From the NCBI GenBank assembly GCA_031368465.1, contig JANMNT010000261.1, forward strand, positions 1 through 11,643: DNA of 11,643 nt, given 5' to 3'. The notes beneath the pieces are model-generated. The model worked only from the letters and a program-made list of their open reading frames with translations. It was not told the DNA's origin and searched no databases. This document shows positions 5,983 through 11,643 of the stretch, piece by piece (positions within the stretch are counted from its first letter, which is position 1; every line of letters starts with the position of its first letter). This DNA comes from UKL13-2 sp031368465. Its GTDB lineage: Bacteria; Pseudomonadota; Gammaproteobacteria; Burkholderiales; Usitatibacteraceae. Made by a program: the position numbers and the translations under genes.

Positions 5983-7511
5983 CAGTCACCAGCACCGCTG
6001 CAACCGCCCTGCTCGCCAAACTCGGCGTCGATCTTGCCGACGCCTCGGGGGCCGATGTCGTCGCACGTTCGCCGATTGATGGTGCAACCATCGGCACACT
6101 CCGCGCCGATACCGCAGCCGACGTTGCACGAAAGATTTCTAACGCGCAGGATGCGTTTTTACTCTGGCGTAATGTGCCCGCGCCGCGCCGCGGCGAGCTG
6201 GTGCGGTTGCTCGGTGAAGAACTGCGTCTAAACAAGGATGCGCTGGGCGAGTTGGTGACAATTGAAGCCGGCAAGATTCGCCAGGAGGGATTGGGCGAAG
6301 TCCAGGAAATGATCGACATCTGCGACTTTGCCGTTGGCCTTTCACGCCAGTTGTACGGACTGACCATCGCCACCGAGCGGCCGCAACACCGCATGATGGA
6401 ACAATGGCATCCGCTGGGAACCATCGGCATCATCAGCGCGTTTAATTTTCCTGTGGCAGTTTGGGCGTGGAACGCCGCACTGGCATTGGTATGCGGCAAT
6501 ACGTTGGTGTGGAAGCCGTCCGAAAAAACGCCGCTTACGGCACTTGCTTGTCAGGCGTTGTTGGCACGTGCGGTCGCAAAATTTAATGCCCAAGGCGGCG
6601 CCGTTCCCACCGGCCTCGCCCAGGTATTGATTGGGAGGGGTGACGTCGGCCAGATGATGGTGGATGACCCGCGCATTGCGTTGGTATCGGCGACCGGCTC
6701 AACCCGCATGGGTCGCAGTGTCGCCGCAAGTGTCGCCGCGCGACTTGGCCGCAGCCTGCTCGAACTCGGCGGCAACAACGCAATGATTGTTGCGCCATCG
6801 GCAAACATCGACATGGTTTTGCCCGCGTCGCTATTTTCTGCTGTTGGTACGGCTGGCCAGCGATGCACCACGCTTCGAAGAATGATTGTTCATCAATCAA
6901 TTGCGGACAATGTAGTTGACCGGTTAAAAGCGGCGTTTGGCAAGGTTCGGATCGGTAACCCACTCGATACAACGACGTTGATCGGGCCGTTGATTGATCG
7001 CGCCGCTTTTGACGGGATGCAGGCCGCACTGGTATTGGCAAAAACGCAGGGCGGCATGGTAACAGGTGGCAGGCGGGCGCTGGAAGGCGAATATCCGAAT
7101 GGCTACTACGTCCATCCGGCGATTGTCGAAATGCCAACGCAAGCCCAATGCGTCCACCATGAAACATTTGCACCGATCATGTATGTGATGCGATATCACA
7201 CGCTTGATGAGGCCATTCGGATACAAAATGCCGTGCCTCAGGGATTGTCGTCGAGCATTTTTACCAACGATATGCGCGAAGCCGAGATATTCATGTCAGC
7301 TGTCGGCAGCGACTGCGGCATCGCCAATGTCAACATCGGCACCTCCGGTGCCGAAATCGGCGGCGCATTTGGCGGCGAAAAAGAAACCGGTGGCGGGCGT
7401 GAGTCGGGGTCCGACAGCTGGCGCGCCTATATGCGGCGCACCACCAACACGATTAACTACTCTTCGGAACTGCCGTTGGCGCAAGGCATCGTGTTCGACG
7501 TTGAATCGTGA
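5979..7511 (+). CDS. amaB: L-aminoadipate-semialdehyde dehydrogenase, ALDH7 (antiquitin) family
   Basis: Aldehyde dehydrogenase of 510 residues that oxidises L-2-aminoadipate 6-semialdehyde (in equilibrium with piperideine-6-carboxylate) to L-2-aminoadipate using NAD+. All core residues are visible: oxyanion N156 in SAFNFPVAVWAWN, cofactor K179 in VWKPSEKTPL, the SATGSTRMG loop at 237-245, general base E262 in LELGGNNAMIV, and nucleophile C296 in GTAGQRCTT. The ALDH7-specific features IGTSGAEIGGAFGGEK and TGGGRESGSDSWRAYMRR lie in the C-terminal fifth and bind the aminoadipate end of the substrate. Length matches bacterial AmaB/PcdA and human ALDH7A1. It starts inside the stop region of the preceding dehydrogenase (ATGA, 4-bp overlap), so translation is coupled and the two form one operon. 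Confidence 0.95.
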   Translation: MTVTSTAATALLAKLGVDLADASGADVVARSPIDGATIGTLRADTAADVARKISNAQDAFLLWRNVPAPRRGELVRLLGEELRLNKDALGELVTIEAGKIRQEGLGEVQEMIDICDFAVGLSRQLYGLTIATERPQHRMMEQWHPLGTIGIISAFNFPVAVWAWNAALALVCGNTLVWKPSEKTPLTALACQALLARAVAKFNAQGGAVPTGLAQVLIGRGDVGQMMVDDPRIALVSATGSTRMGRSVAASVAARLGRSLLELGGNNAMIVAPSANIDMVLPASLFSAVGTAGQRCTTLRRMIVHQSIADNVVDRLKAAFGKVRIGNPLDTTTLIGPLIDRAAFDGMQAALVLAKTQGGMVTGGRRALEGEYPNGYYVHPAIVEMPTQAQCVHHETFAPIMYVMRYHTLDEAIRIQNAVPQGLSSSIFTNDMREAEIFMSAVGSDCGIANVNIGTSGAEIGGAFGGEKETGGGRESGSDSWRAYMRRTTNTINYSSELPLAQGIVFDVES

Positions 7512-7530
7512 CAAAGTGCAAGCCTGGCAA

Positions 7531-7549
7531 CACTTTTAAAGCAAAAGTG
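7531..7549 (+). terminator. Hairpin just after the lysine operon, possible 3' end
   Basis: CACTTTT (7531-7537) and AAAAGTG (7543-7549) form a perfect 7-bp stem with a 5-nt loop, 19 bp past the ALDH7 stop. No U-run follows, so it is not a classical intrinsic terminator. A further AAAGTG at 7513-7518 could pair with the same left arm, giving a mutually exclusive hairpin. It may be a processed 3' end or a weak terminator. Confidence 0.35.
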
Positions 7550-7644
7550 CCTGAAAACGTCCACCATTGCTCGTATTTTGCCTACTAGGCGAAAGCCTGC
7601 GGTCGATGCGGCTTGCCGCTGATCGTTCGCGGCAGCATGCAGAT

Positions 7645-8187
7645 TCAGGGTGCCGGATTGGAAAACTGCAGTGCCACCGGCCATCGATAACTGCCAGGCA
7701 CCACGCCCGATGCCAAGTGCAATCGATAGCGGATCGGCACCGGTTGATTGCTGCCACGTCCTGCGATGACGCGCATGCTTCCCGCACCCTCACGGACCGC
7801 AAGTTGCTGGCCAGACAATTCGACGTCGACACCCGATAACAATTGGGCGTCGTGCCGCGCCGTCACCTGATAACCGTTCCGACTATTGGTCGTTAATTGC
7901 GCGGAATCGGCATTGATATCGACATACCCTCTTGATATGTCGCCTTCATCAATCCGGATATTCGCAGCGGGTCTGACGCTGGTGGCATGAATAACCACCG
8001 GGATAATCACCCTAAAATCAATACTTGCACTTGCGCGGTTGACTGCGACCACTGTCTCCGCCGACCCCGTTATCGGTAGGGCGCAAAAAAATGCCGTCAA
8101 CAAGAACGGAACGCATGGACGCGCGCTGTCGGCACCGACGGTTGACAAACTTTTGTTTGATCTGACTGACGCAAAATGCGCAAACAT
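7645..8187 (-). CDS. Unrecognised exported protein
   Basis: Protein of 180 residues that I do not recognise. A hydrophobic stretch at about 25-41 (CVPFLLTAFFCALPIT) followed by G-S-A before E44 looks like a Sec signal peptide; no lipobox is seen. The mature part, about 137 residues with no cysteine, alternates hydrophobic and polar residues (VVAVNRASASIDFRVIIPVVI, then GYVDIN, YQVTAR, VDVELSG, RYRLHLASG and a C-terminal YRWPVALQFS). That suggests an all-beta sandwich, as in secreted pilin-like or coat-protein-like domains; this is inference. The ATG at 8185-8187 is preferred for the AGGGGG tract just upstream; an in-frame TTG at 8208 would add 7 residues. The 24-residue stretch before the hydrophobic core is long, so the true start could be further downstream (TTG at 8148). 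It is convergent with the lysine operon and has no obvious partner. Confidence 0.7.
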   Translation of the reverse strand: MFAHFASVRSNKSLSTVGADSARPCVPFLLTAFFCALPITGSAETVVAVNRASASIDFRVIIPVVIHATSVRPAANIRIDEGDISRGYVDINADSAQLTTNSRNGYQVTARHDAQLLSGVDVELSGQQLAVREGAGSMRVIAGRGSNQPVPIRYRLHLASGVVPGSYRWPVALQFSNPAP

Positions 8188-8577
8188 GTGCCCCCCTGAA
8201 CGCCGCAATGCTCGGTGAGCGTTCAGGCACCATTCATCCGCCCGATGACAACGTCGCCCGAAACAGCCATGCGGCTATCAAGCTATTGACGGCAATATTT
8301 GGTCAAACATGAGGTGACTGGTCGTGCGCGCGATAATTAATAGCACCACCCAACGGGGGCGTCGAATTTGGACCGCCCCACAGAGCGGCGGCGGGGTTTC
8401 GTCGATTGTGTCTGCACACACGCGATGCCGCGGTCGCCGGAATGCAATGCAGTGGATTCCGGGAGAACCTACACGCGACCCCGCCACGTCGGCTCCTCGC
8501 ATCGCGCCGAGCATCGCCGATGGCTTTCGAGTCCTATGCGCAAGCCAAACTGTTGGCTTGCTCGGGCGGCAAATAAA
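8188..8577. other. About 390 bp with no convincing gene
   Basis: Short open frames occur on both strands, but none has a ribosome binding site, a recognisable domain or plausible composition. Visible elements are an inverted repeat TTGAC-N11-GTCAA around 8285-8305, upstream of the exported-protein gene and a possible operator, and a perfect hairpin at 8540-8561 next to the tRNA terminator. The promoter of the exported protein should lie here; on the minus strand TTGACC near 8305 is a possible -35, without a good -10. Confidence 0.5.
8540..8561. repeat. Perfect 9-bp inverted repeat
   Basis: GCAAGCCAA (8540-8548), loop ACTG, TTGGCTTGC (8553-8561). It lies 16 bp beyond the tRNA-unit terminator in the direction of tRNA transcription. 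No T-run follows on either strand. It may be a second transcript-end structure or an isolated short palindromic repeat; a genome-wide copy count would tell. Confidence 0.6.
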
Positions 8578-8599
8578 AACGCCACCCAAAGGTGGCGTT
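8578..8599 (-). terminator. Rho-independent terminator of the tRNA-Pro/tRNA-Arg unit
   Basis: AACGCCACC and GGTGGCGTT form a perfect 9-bp stem with a 4-nt loop. On the minus strand it is followed by TTTATTT, extending the T-run of the stem end, only 5 bp past the CCA end of tRNA-Arg. On the plus strand the tail is AATTTT, so weak bidirectional function is possible. Confidence 0.85.
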
Positions 8600-8604
8600 A
8601 ATTT

Positions 8605-8681
8605 TGGTACGCCCGACAGGACTCGAACCTGTTACCCCCGGCTTAGAAGGCCGGTGCTCTATCCAGATGAGCTACGGGCGC
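8605..8681 (-). tRNA. tRNA-Arg (anticodon TCT)
   Basis: A 77-nt cloverleaf with encoded CCA (8605-8607). Acceptor arms are GCGCCCG/CGGGCGT with a G1-U72 wobble at the end. The D-arm is GCTC/GAGC, the anticodon stem CCGGC/GCCGG with loop CTTCTAA, and the T-arm ACAGG/CCTGT with TTCGAGT. TCT decodes AGA and, by wobble, AGG. It lies 100 bp behind tRNA-Pro on the same strand with no clear promoter of its own, so it is probably co-transcribed. Confidence 0.97.
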
Positions 8682-8781
8682 GTGGGACGTTTGCTGTTCA
8701 ATTGCAGGCGCGCGGTGTGAGTATGCACGCATCTTGCATGGCCGGGCTGTGTTCAGCGTGAAAACGCAGAGACATAAAAAT

Positions 8782-8858
8782 TGGTCGGAGTGATAGGATT
8801 CGAACCTACGACATCTTGCTCCCAAAGCAAGCGCGCTACCGGGCTGCGCCACACTCCG
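8782..8858 (-). tRNA. tRNA-Pro (anticodon TGG)
   Basis: A 77-nt cloverleaf with encoded CCA (8782-8784). Acceptor arms are CGGAGTG/CACTCCG, starting with the C1-G72 pair typical of bacterial tRNA-Pro. The D-arm is GCGC/GCGC, the anticodon stem CTTGC/GCAAG with loop TTTGGGA, and the T-loop TTCGAAT. UGG can read all CCN proline codons when modified. First gene of the two-tRNA unit. Confidence 0.97.
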
Positions 8859-8880
8859 ATTACTGCAAAAACAAGCCAAA

Positions 8881-8909
8881 ATTATACCTGCAACGGTTGC
8901 GTTGGGCAA
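8881..8909 (-). promoter_or_regulatory. Sigma-70-type promoter of the tRNA unit
   Basis: On the minus strand a perfect TATAAT (8886-8881) is preceded at exactly 17 bp by TTGCCC (8909-8904), 4 of 6 matches to the -35 consensus. The predicted start near 8874 lies about 16 nt before tRNA-Pro. It sits downstream of the pnp terminator, so the tRNAs form their own unit. The spacer holds a small inverted repeat, CAACG-N4-CGTTG. Confidence 0.75.
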
Positions 8910-8938
8910 TGGAAAACCACCCTTGCCACAAACAAAAA

Positions 8939-8962
8939 GGCACCGCGAACGGTGCCTTTTTT
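8939..8962 (-). terminator. Rho-independent terminator after pnp
   Basis: GGCACCG (8939-8945) and CGGTGCC (8950-8956) form a 7-bp stem with a 4-nt loop, UUCG when read on the minus strand. A-runs and T-runs flank both sides (AAAAA before, TTTTTT after), so it can stop transcription in both directions. It lies 30 bp past the pnp stop. Confidence 0.9.
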
Positions 8963-8991
8963 GCTCATGCATCGCTTTTCCGCGAATTTAT

Positions 8992-11154
8992 TTACTGTGG
9001 CTGTGTTTCAGTGACCGGCGCGCCGTCGGTTGGTGTCTCCACCCTCGGTGCACGTGGTGCCGCAGGCGGCGCTTCCAGCAACGCCTTCATTGAAAGACGC
9101 ACACGACCCTTGTCATCGGCTTCCATCACTTTGACCTTGACGATCTGGCCCTCTTTCAAATGATCGGCAACGGCGTTGACACGCTCATGGGCGATCTGCG
9201 AAATATGCAGCAACCCGTCTTTGCCCGGCAACAATTGCACGATAGCGCCGAAGTCGAGCAAACGAACCACCGGACCCTCGTAAACGCGGCCGACTTCGAT
9301 CTCGGCGGCGATGGCTTCAATCCGCAGTCTGGCGGCTTCGCCGGCTTCGCCCGACAGACAGGCGATTGAAATCGTACCGTCGTCCTGAATATCGATCTCC
9401 GTGCCGGTTTCGCGGGTGATCGCCTGAATGACGCTGCCGCCCTTGCCGATGACTTCGCGAATCTTGTCAGGATGAATTTTGATCTTGATGATGCGCGGTG
9501 CAAATTGTGAAAGCTCCGAGCGCGCGGTGGGTACCGCTTGTTTCATCAAACCCAGAATATGCATGCGGCCGTCTTTGGCCTGCTTCAGCGCGACATCCAT
9601 GATCTCTTTGGTGATGCCCATGATCTTGATGTCCATTTGCAACGCAGTGATACCGGCATCGGTACCGGCGACTTTGAAGTCCATATCGCCCAAATGATCT
9701 TCGTCGCCCAAAATGTCAGTCAACACGGCAAACTTGGCGCCATCTTTGATGAGGCCCATGGCCACACCGGCAACGTGTGCTTTCATCGGCACACCGGCAT
9801 CCATCAGCGCCAGGCAACCGCCGCAAACCGACGCCATTGATGACGAGCCGTTTGACTCGGTAATTTCCGACACAACACGCATGGCGTAGCCAAATTCCGC
9901 TTCAGTCGGCAATACCGCCGCCAATGCACGCTTGGCTAAACGGCCGTGACCAATTTCACGGCGCTTCGGCGTACCGACGCGACCGGTCTCACCAGTCGAA
10001 TACGGTGGGAAGTTGTAGTGGAACATATAACGATCTTTGTACTCGCCCTGCAAGGCGTCGATCATTTGTGAGTCTTTCAGCGAGCCGAGTGTGGCAACCA
10101 CTATCGCCTGCGTTTCGCCGCGGGTAAACAACACCGAGCCGTGGGTGCGCGGCAACACCGAGGTGCGGATCGATATCGGACGCACGGTGCGCGTGTCACG
10201 ACCGTCGATACGCGGCTCGCCATTCAAAATCTGGCTGCGGACAATTTTGGATTCAATCGCGAACAGTAGCGACGAAACCGTGTTTTTGTCGGGGGCGCCT
10301 TCTGCTCCGGTGCACAAAGCAGTGATCACACGTTTGCTGATGCCAGACAGCATCTCCGAGCGGGCACCTTTGGATTTGATGCGGAACGCCGCATCCAAAT
10401 CGCTGGCAGCCATGGTGTTGATCTGGTCGATCAACGCTTGTGGTGGCACTGGTGCGGTCCATGCCCATGGGTCTTTGCCGGCTTCATCGGCCAGATCAAG
10501 AATGGCGTTGATGACAGCCTGCTGTTGATCGTGACCAAATACGATACCGCCCAACATGATGGCTTCGGATAATTCGAGCGCTTCCGATTCAACCATTAAC
10601 ACGGCAGTATCGGTACCTGCAACCACGAGGTTCATTTGCGAGGTCTCAAGTTCGGTCTTGGTCGGATTCAGAATGTATGCGCCGTCGAGATAACCAACAC
10701 GTGCTGCGCCAATCGGGCCTTCGAACGGCACGCCGGCAAGTGTGACGGCGGCTGATGCGCCGATCATTGCAACAATATCGGAATCAATTTCCGGATCGGA
10801 CGACAACACGGTTGCGATGATCTGTACCTCGTTGTAAAAGCCATCCGGGAACAACGGACGCAACGGACGATCGATCAAACGGCTGGTCAAAATTTCCTTC
10901 TCTGATGGACGGCCTTCGCGCTTGAAAAAACCGCCGGGAATCTTGCCGCCGGCAAATGTTTTTTCCTGATAGTCAACGGTCAACGGAAAAAAGTCCTGGC
11001 CTTCTTTGGCGTCACGACGCGCCACACAGGTAACAAGAACAACGGTGTCGTCTAACGAGACCAGAACGGCACCGTCAGCCTGGCGCGCGATCTCACCGGT
11101 TTCGAGCGTCAGCGTATGACGTCCATACTGCAGTGTTTTTTTAATGGCTTTCAT
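8992..11154 (-). CDS. pnp: Polynucleotide phosphorylase (polyribonucleotide nucleotidyltransferase)
   Basis: A 720-residue 3'-to-5' phosphorolytic exoribonuclease, a trimer and usual degradosome component, acting in mRNA decay and RNA quality control. Two RNase PH-like domains occupy about 10-230 and 310-545, joined by an all-alpha linker. The PNPase signature GGFFKREGRPSEKEIL lies at 74-89, SNGSSSMASVCGG at 434-446, and the catalytic ILGDEDHLGDMDFKVAG at 481-497 with D486 and D492. A KH domain follows at about 556-615 (IGKGGSVIQAI) and an S1 domain at about 620-690. The last 30 residues are Pro/Ala-rich and variable. The ATG at 11152-11154 gives the standard N-terminus, with AAGGGA about 10 bp upstream. 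Order rpsO then pnp is the conserved arrangement. Confidence 0.98.
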   Translation of the reverse strand: MKAIKKTLQYGRHTLTLETGEIARQADGAVLVSLDDTVVLVTCVARRDAKEGQDFFPLTVDYQEKTFAGGKIPGGFFKREGRPSEKEILTSRLIDRPLRPLFPDGFYNEVQIIATVLSSDPEIDSDIVAMIGASAAVTLAGVPFEGPIGAARVGYLDGAYILNPTKTELETSQMNLVVAGTDTAVLMVESEALELSEAIMLGGIVFGHDQQQAVINAILDLADEAGKDPWAWTAPVPPQALIDQINTMAASDLDAAFRIKSKGARSEMLSGISKRVITALCTGAEGAPDKNTVSSLLFAIESKIVRSQILNGEPRIDGRDTRTVRPISIRTSVLPRTHGSVLFTRGETQAIVVATLGSLKDSQMIDALQGEYKDRYMFHYNFPPYSTGETGRVGTPKRREIGHGRLAKRALAAVLPTEAEFGYAMRVVSEITESNGSSSMASVCGGCLALMDAGVPMKAHVAGVAMGLIKDGAKFAVLTDILGDEDHLGDMDFKVAGTDAGITALQMDIKIMGITKEIMDVALKQAKDGRMHILGLMKQAVPTARSELSQFAPRIIKIKIHPDKIREVIGKGGSVIQAITRETGTEIDIQDDGTISIACLSGEAGEAARLRIEAIAAEIEVGRVYEGPVVRLLDFGAIVQLLPGKDGLLHISQIAHERVNAVADHLKEGQIVKVKVMEADDKGRVRLSMKALLEAPPAAPRAPRVETPTDGAPVTETQPQ

Positions 11155-11156
11155 GC

Positions 11157-11166
11157 GGGAATTCCC
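11157..11166. promoter_or_regulatory. Palindrome overlapping the pnp ribosome binding site
   Basis: GGGAATTCCC is a 10-bp perfect palindrome between the AAGGG element and the pnp ATG, sharing the GGG with it. As a dimeric or alternative pairing it could mask the site. In enteric bacteria the pnp leader is cut by RNase III and PNPase represses its own synthesis; no long duplex of that type is visible here. Confidence 0.3.
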
Positions 11167-11270
11167 TTGGAGTGTGCTGTTAAATAAAATCGGTTGCCGC
11201 CATTACTTCCAAACAATGCGGCGCGTGCGCGGATGTTTCAATGCGTGTATCAATGCGGCAAAAAACAATG

Positions 11271-11311
11271 AAAAAGCCCCGCTGCCTTTTTGGGGAACAG
11301 TGGGGCTTTTT
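11271..11311 (-). terminator. Terminator/attenuator between rpsO and pnp
   Basis: AAAAAGCCCCGCTG (11271-11284) pairs with CAGTGGGGCTTTTT (11298-11311) over 14 bp with one G-U wobble. The loop is 13 nt. Both strands end in a T-run, so it is bidirectional in form. It lies 39 bp past the rpsO stop and 117 bp before pnp, as does the partial rpsO terminator of Escherichia coli, which lets some transcripts continue into pnp. A separate pnp promoter downstream is possible; TTGGAA with TTTTAT at 17 bp on the minus strand near 11178-11206 is a weak candidate. Confidence 0.85.
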
Positions 11312-11349
11312 CCGATTCTGAATACGCTCGCTGACTGGCTGTCGTTCGA

Positions 11350-11616
11350 TTACTTGCGCAGGCCGAGTTTGTCGATCAGTGAACGATAGGTGTCGAGTTT
11401 CGTGCGCTTCAGGTAGTCAAGCAGGCTGCGGCGCTTTGACACCATGCGAAGCAAACCACGACGACCGTGGTGATCTTTGACGTGCTTTTTGAAATGGTCC
11501 GTGAGTTCGTTGATGCGATTGGTCAGCAATGCAACCTGAACTTCAGGGGAGCCGGTATCGCCTTTTGCGCGCGCATATTGGGCAACAACTTCGGCCGTTT
11601 TTACGGTGGTGGTCAT
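11350..11616 (-). CDS. rpsO: 30S ribosomal protein S15
   Basis: Small 88-residue ribosomal protein that binds the central domain of 16S rRNA early in 30S assembly. The hallmark DTGSPEVQVALLTNRI lies at about 20-35, then DHHGRRGLLRMVSKRRSLLDYLK at 48-70 and the ending LGLRK. Length is one residue below the usual 89 including Met. AGGAAA (minus strand, 11626-11621) precedes the ATG with good spacing. Only 27 bp of its leader is in the window, so its promoter and any autoregulatory pseudoknot lie mostly outside. Confidence 0.98.
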   Translation of the reverse strand: MTTTVKTAEVVAQYARAKGDTGSPEVQVALLTNRINELTDHFKKHVKDHHGRRGLLRMVSKRRSLLDYLKRTKLDTYRSLIDKLGLRK

Positions 11617-11643
11617 GATTTTTCCTATTCTCGGATCAAACGC

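Noticed and set aside
7550..7644. Small structured RNA suggested by TGCCGC-N9-GCGGCA and AGGC-GAAA-GCCT stems
   Set aside because: The stems are short and partly compete with each other, with no promoter or terminator around them; not enough for an RNA gene call.
8278..8589. Minus-strand open frame of about 103 codons before the tRNA unit
   Set aside because: It starts inside the tRNA terminator hairpin, has no ribosome binding site, and no recognisable motif or membrane/secretion pattern.
8605..8681. tRNA-Arg 3' end as an integration site for a genomic island
   Set aside because: No integrase, no duplicated 3' tRNA fragment and no phage-like gene found in the window.
8324..8761. Plus-strand open frame of 145 codons running through the tRNA-Arg gene
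   Set aside because: It reads antisense through a tRNA; part of its apparent sequence (PDRTRTC) is the familiar artefact of translating antisense tRNA.

Overview
The window reads as a bacterial chromosome segment from a member of the Pseudomonadota, most likely a betaproteobacterium or close relative. The clues are the rpsO-pnp order, the style of the S15 and PNPase proteins, a fused SpmA-SpmB membrane protein, CCA-encoding tRNA genes, and an AsnC-controlled lysine-degradation pair. This placement is inference. I see no transposase, integrase, phage gene, CRISPR array or toxin-antitoxin pair. Most of the window is recognisable housekeeping or catabolic DNA.

Region A (1-3025) centres on amino sugars. 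On the minus strand a HutC-type GntR regulator overlaps by 8 bp the start of nagA (N-acetylglucosamine-6-phosphate deacetylase), which runs off the left edge. Divergent from them, across 238 bp that hold phased ACCAA direct repeats and a GTCTAGAC palindrome, lies an exported family 5 solute-binding protein with no permease genes beside it. Region B (3087-4325) is a fused SpmA/SpmB inner-membrane protein, 61 bp behind the binding protein and possibly co-transcribed.

Region C (4352-7511) is a compact lysine catabolic module. A divergent Lrp/AsnC regulator, with a promoter that predicts an almost leaderless mRNA, faces a saccharopine-dehydrogenase-like enzyme (probably lysine 6-dehydrogenase). 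That gene overlaps by ATGA an ALDH7-family aminoadipate-semialdehyde dehydrogenase. Together the two enzymes would convert L-lysine to L-2-aminoadipate, with AsnC as the probable lysine-responsive switch.

Region D (7512-8600) holds one unrecognised exported protein on the minus strand, and about 390 bp without a convincing gene but with a perfect 9-bp hairpin. Region E (8578-11643, all minus strand) is the ribosomal S15 gene rpsO, an attenuator-like terminator, pnp (polynucleotide phosphorylase), a strong terminator, then a separate tRNA unit: consensus-like promoter, tRNA-Pro(TGG), tRNA-Arg(TCT), terminator.

No clearly new multi-gene system is evident. The items most worth following are the orphan binding protein plus SpmAB next to amino-sugar genes, the phased repeats in the gntR intergenic region, the leaderless AsnC promoter facing the lysine genes, and the unknown exported protein.
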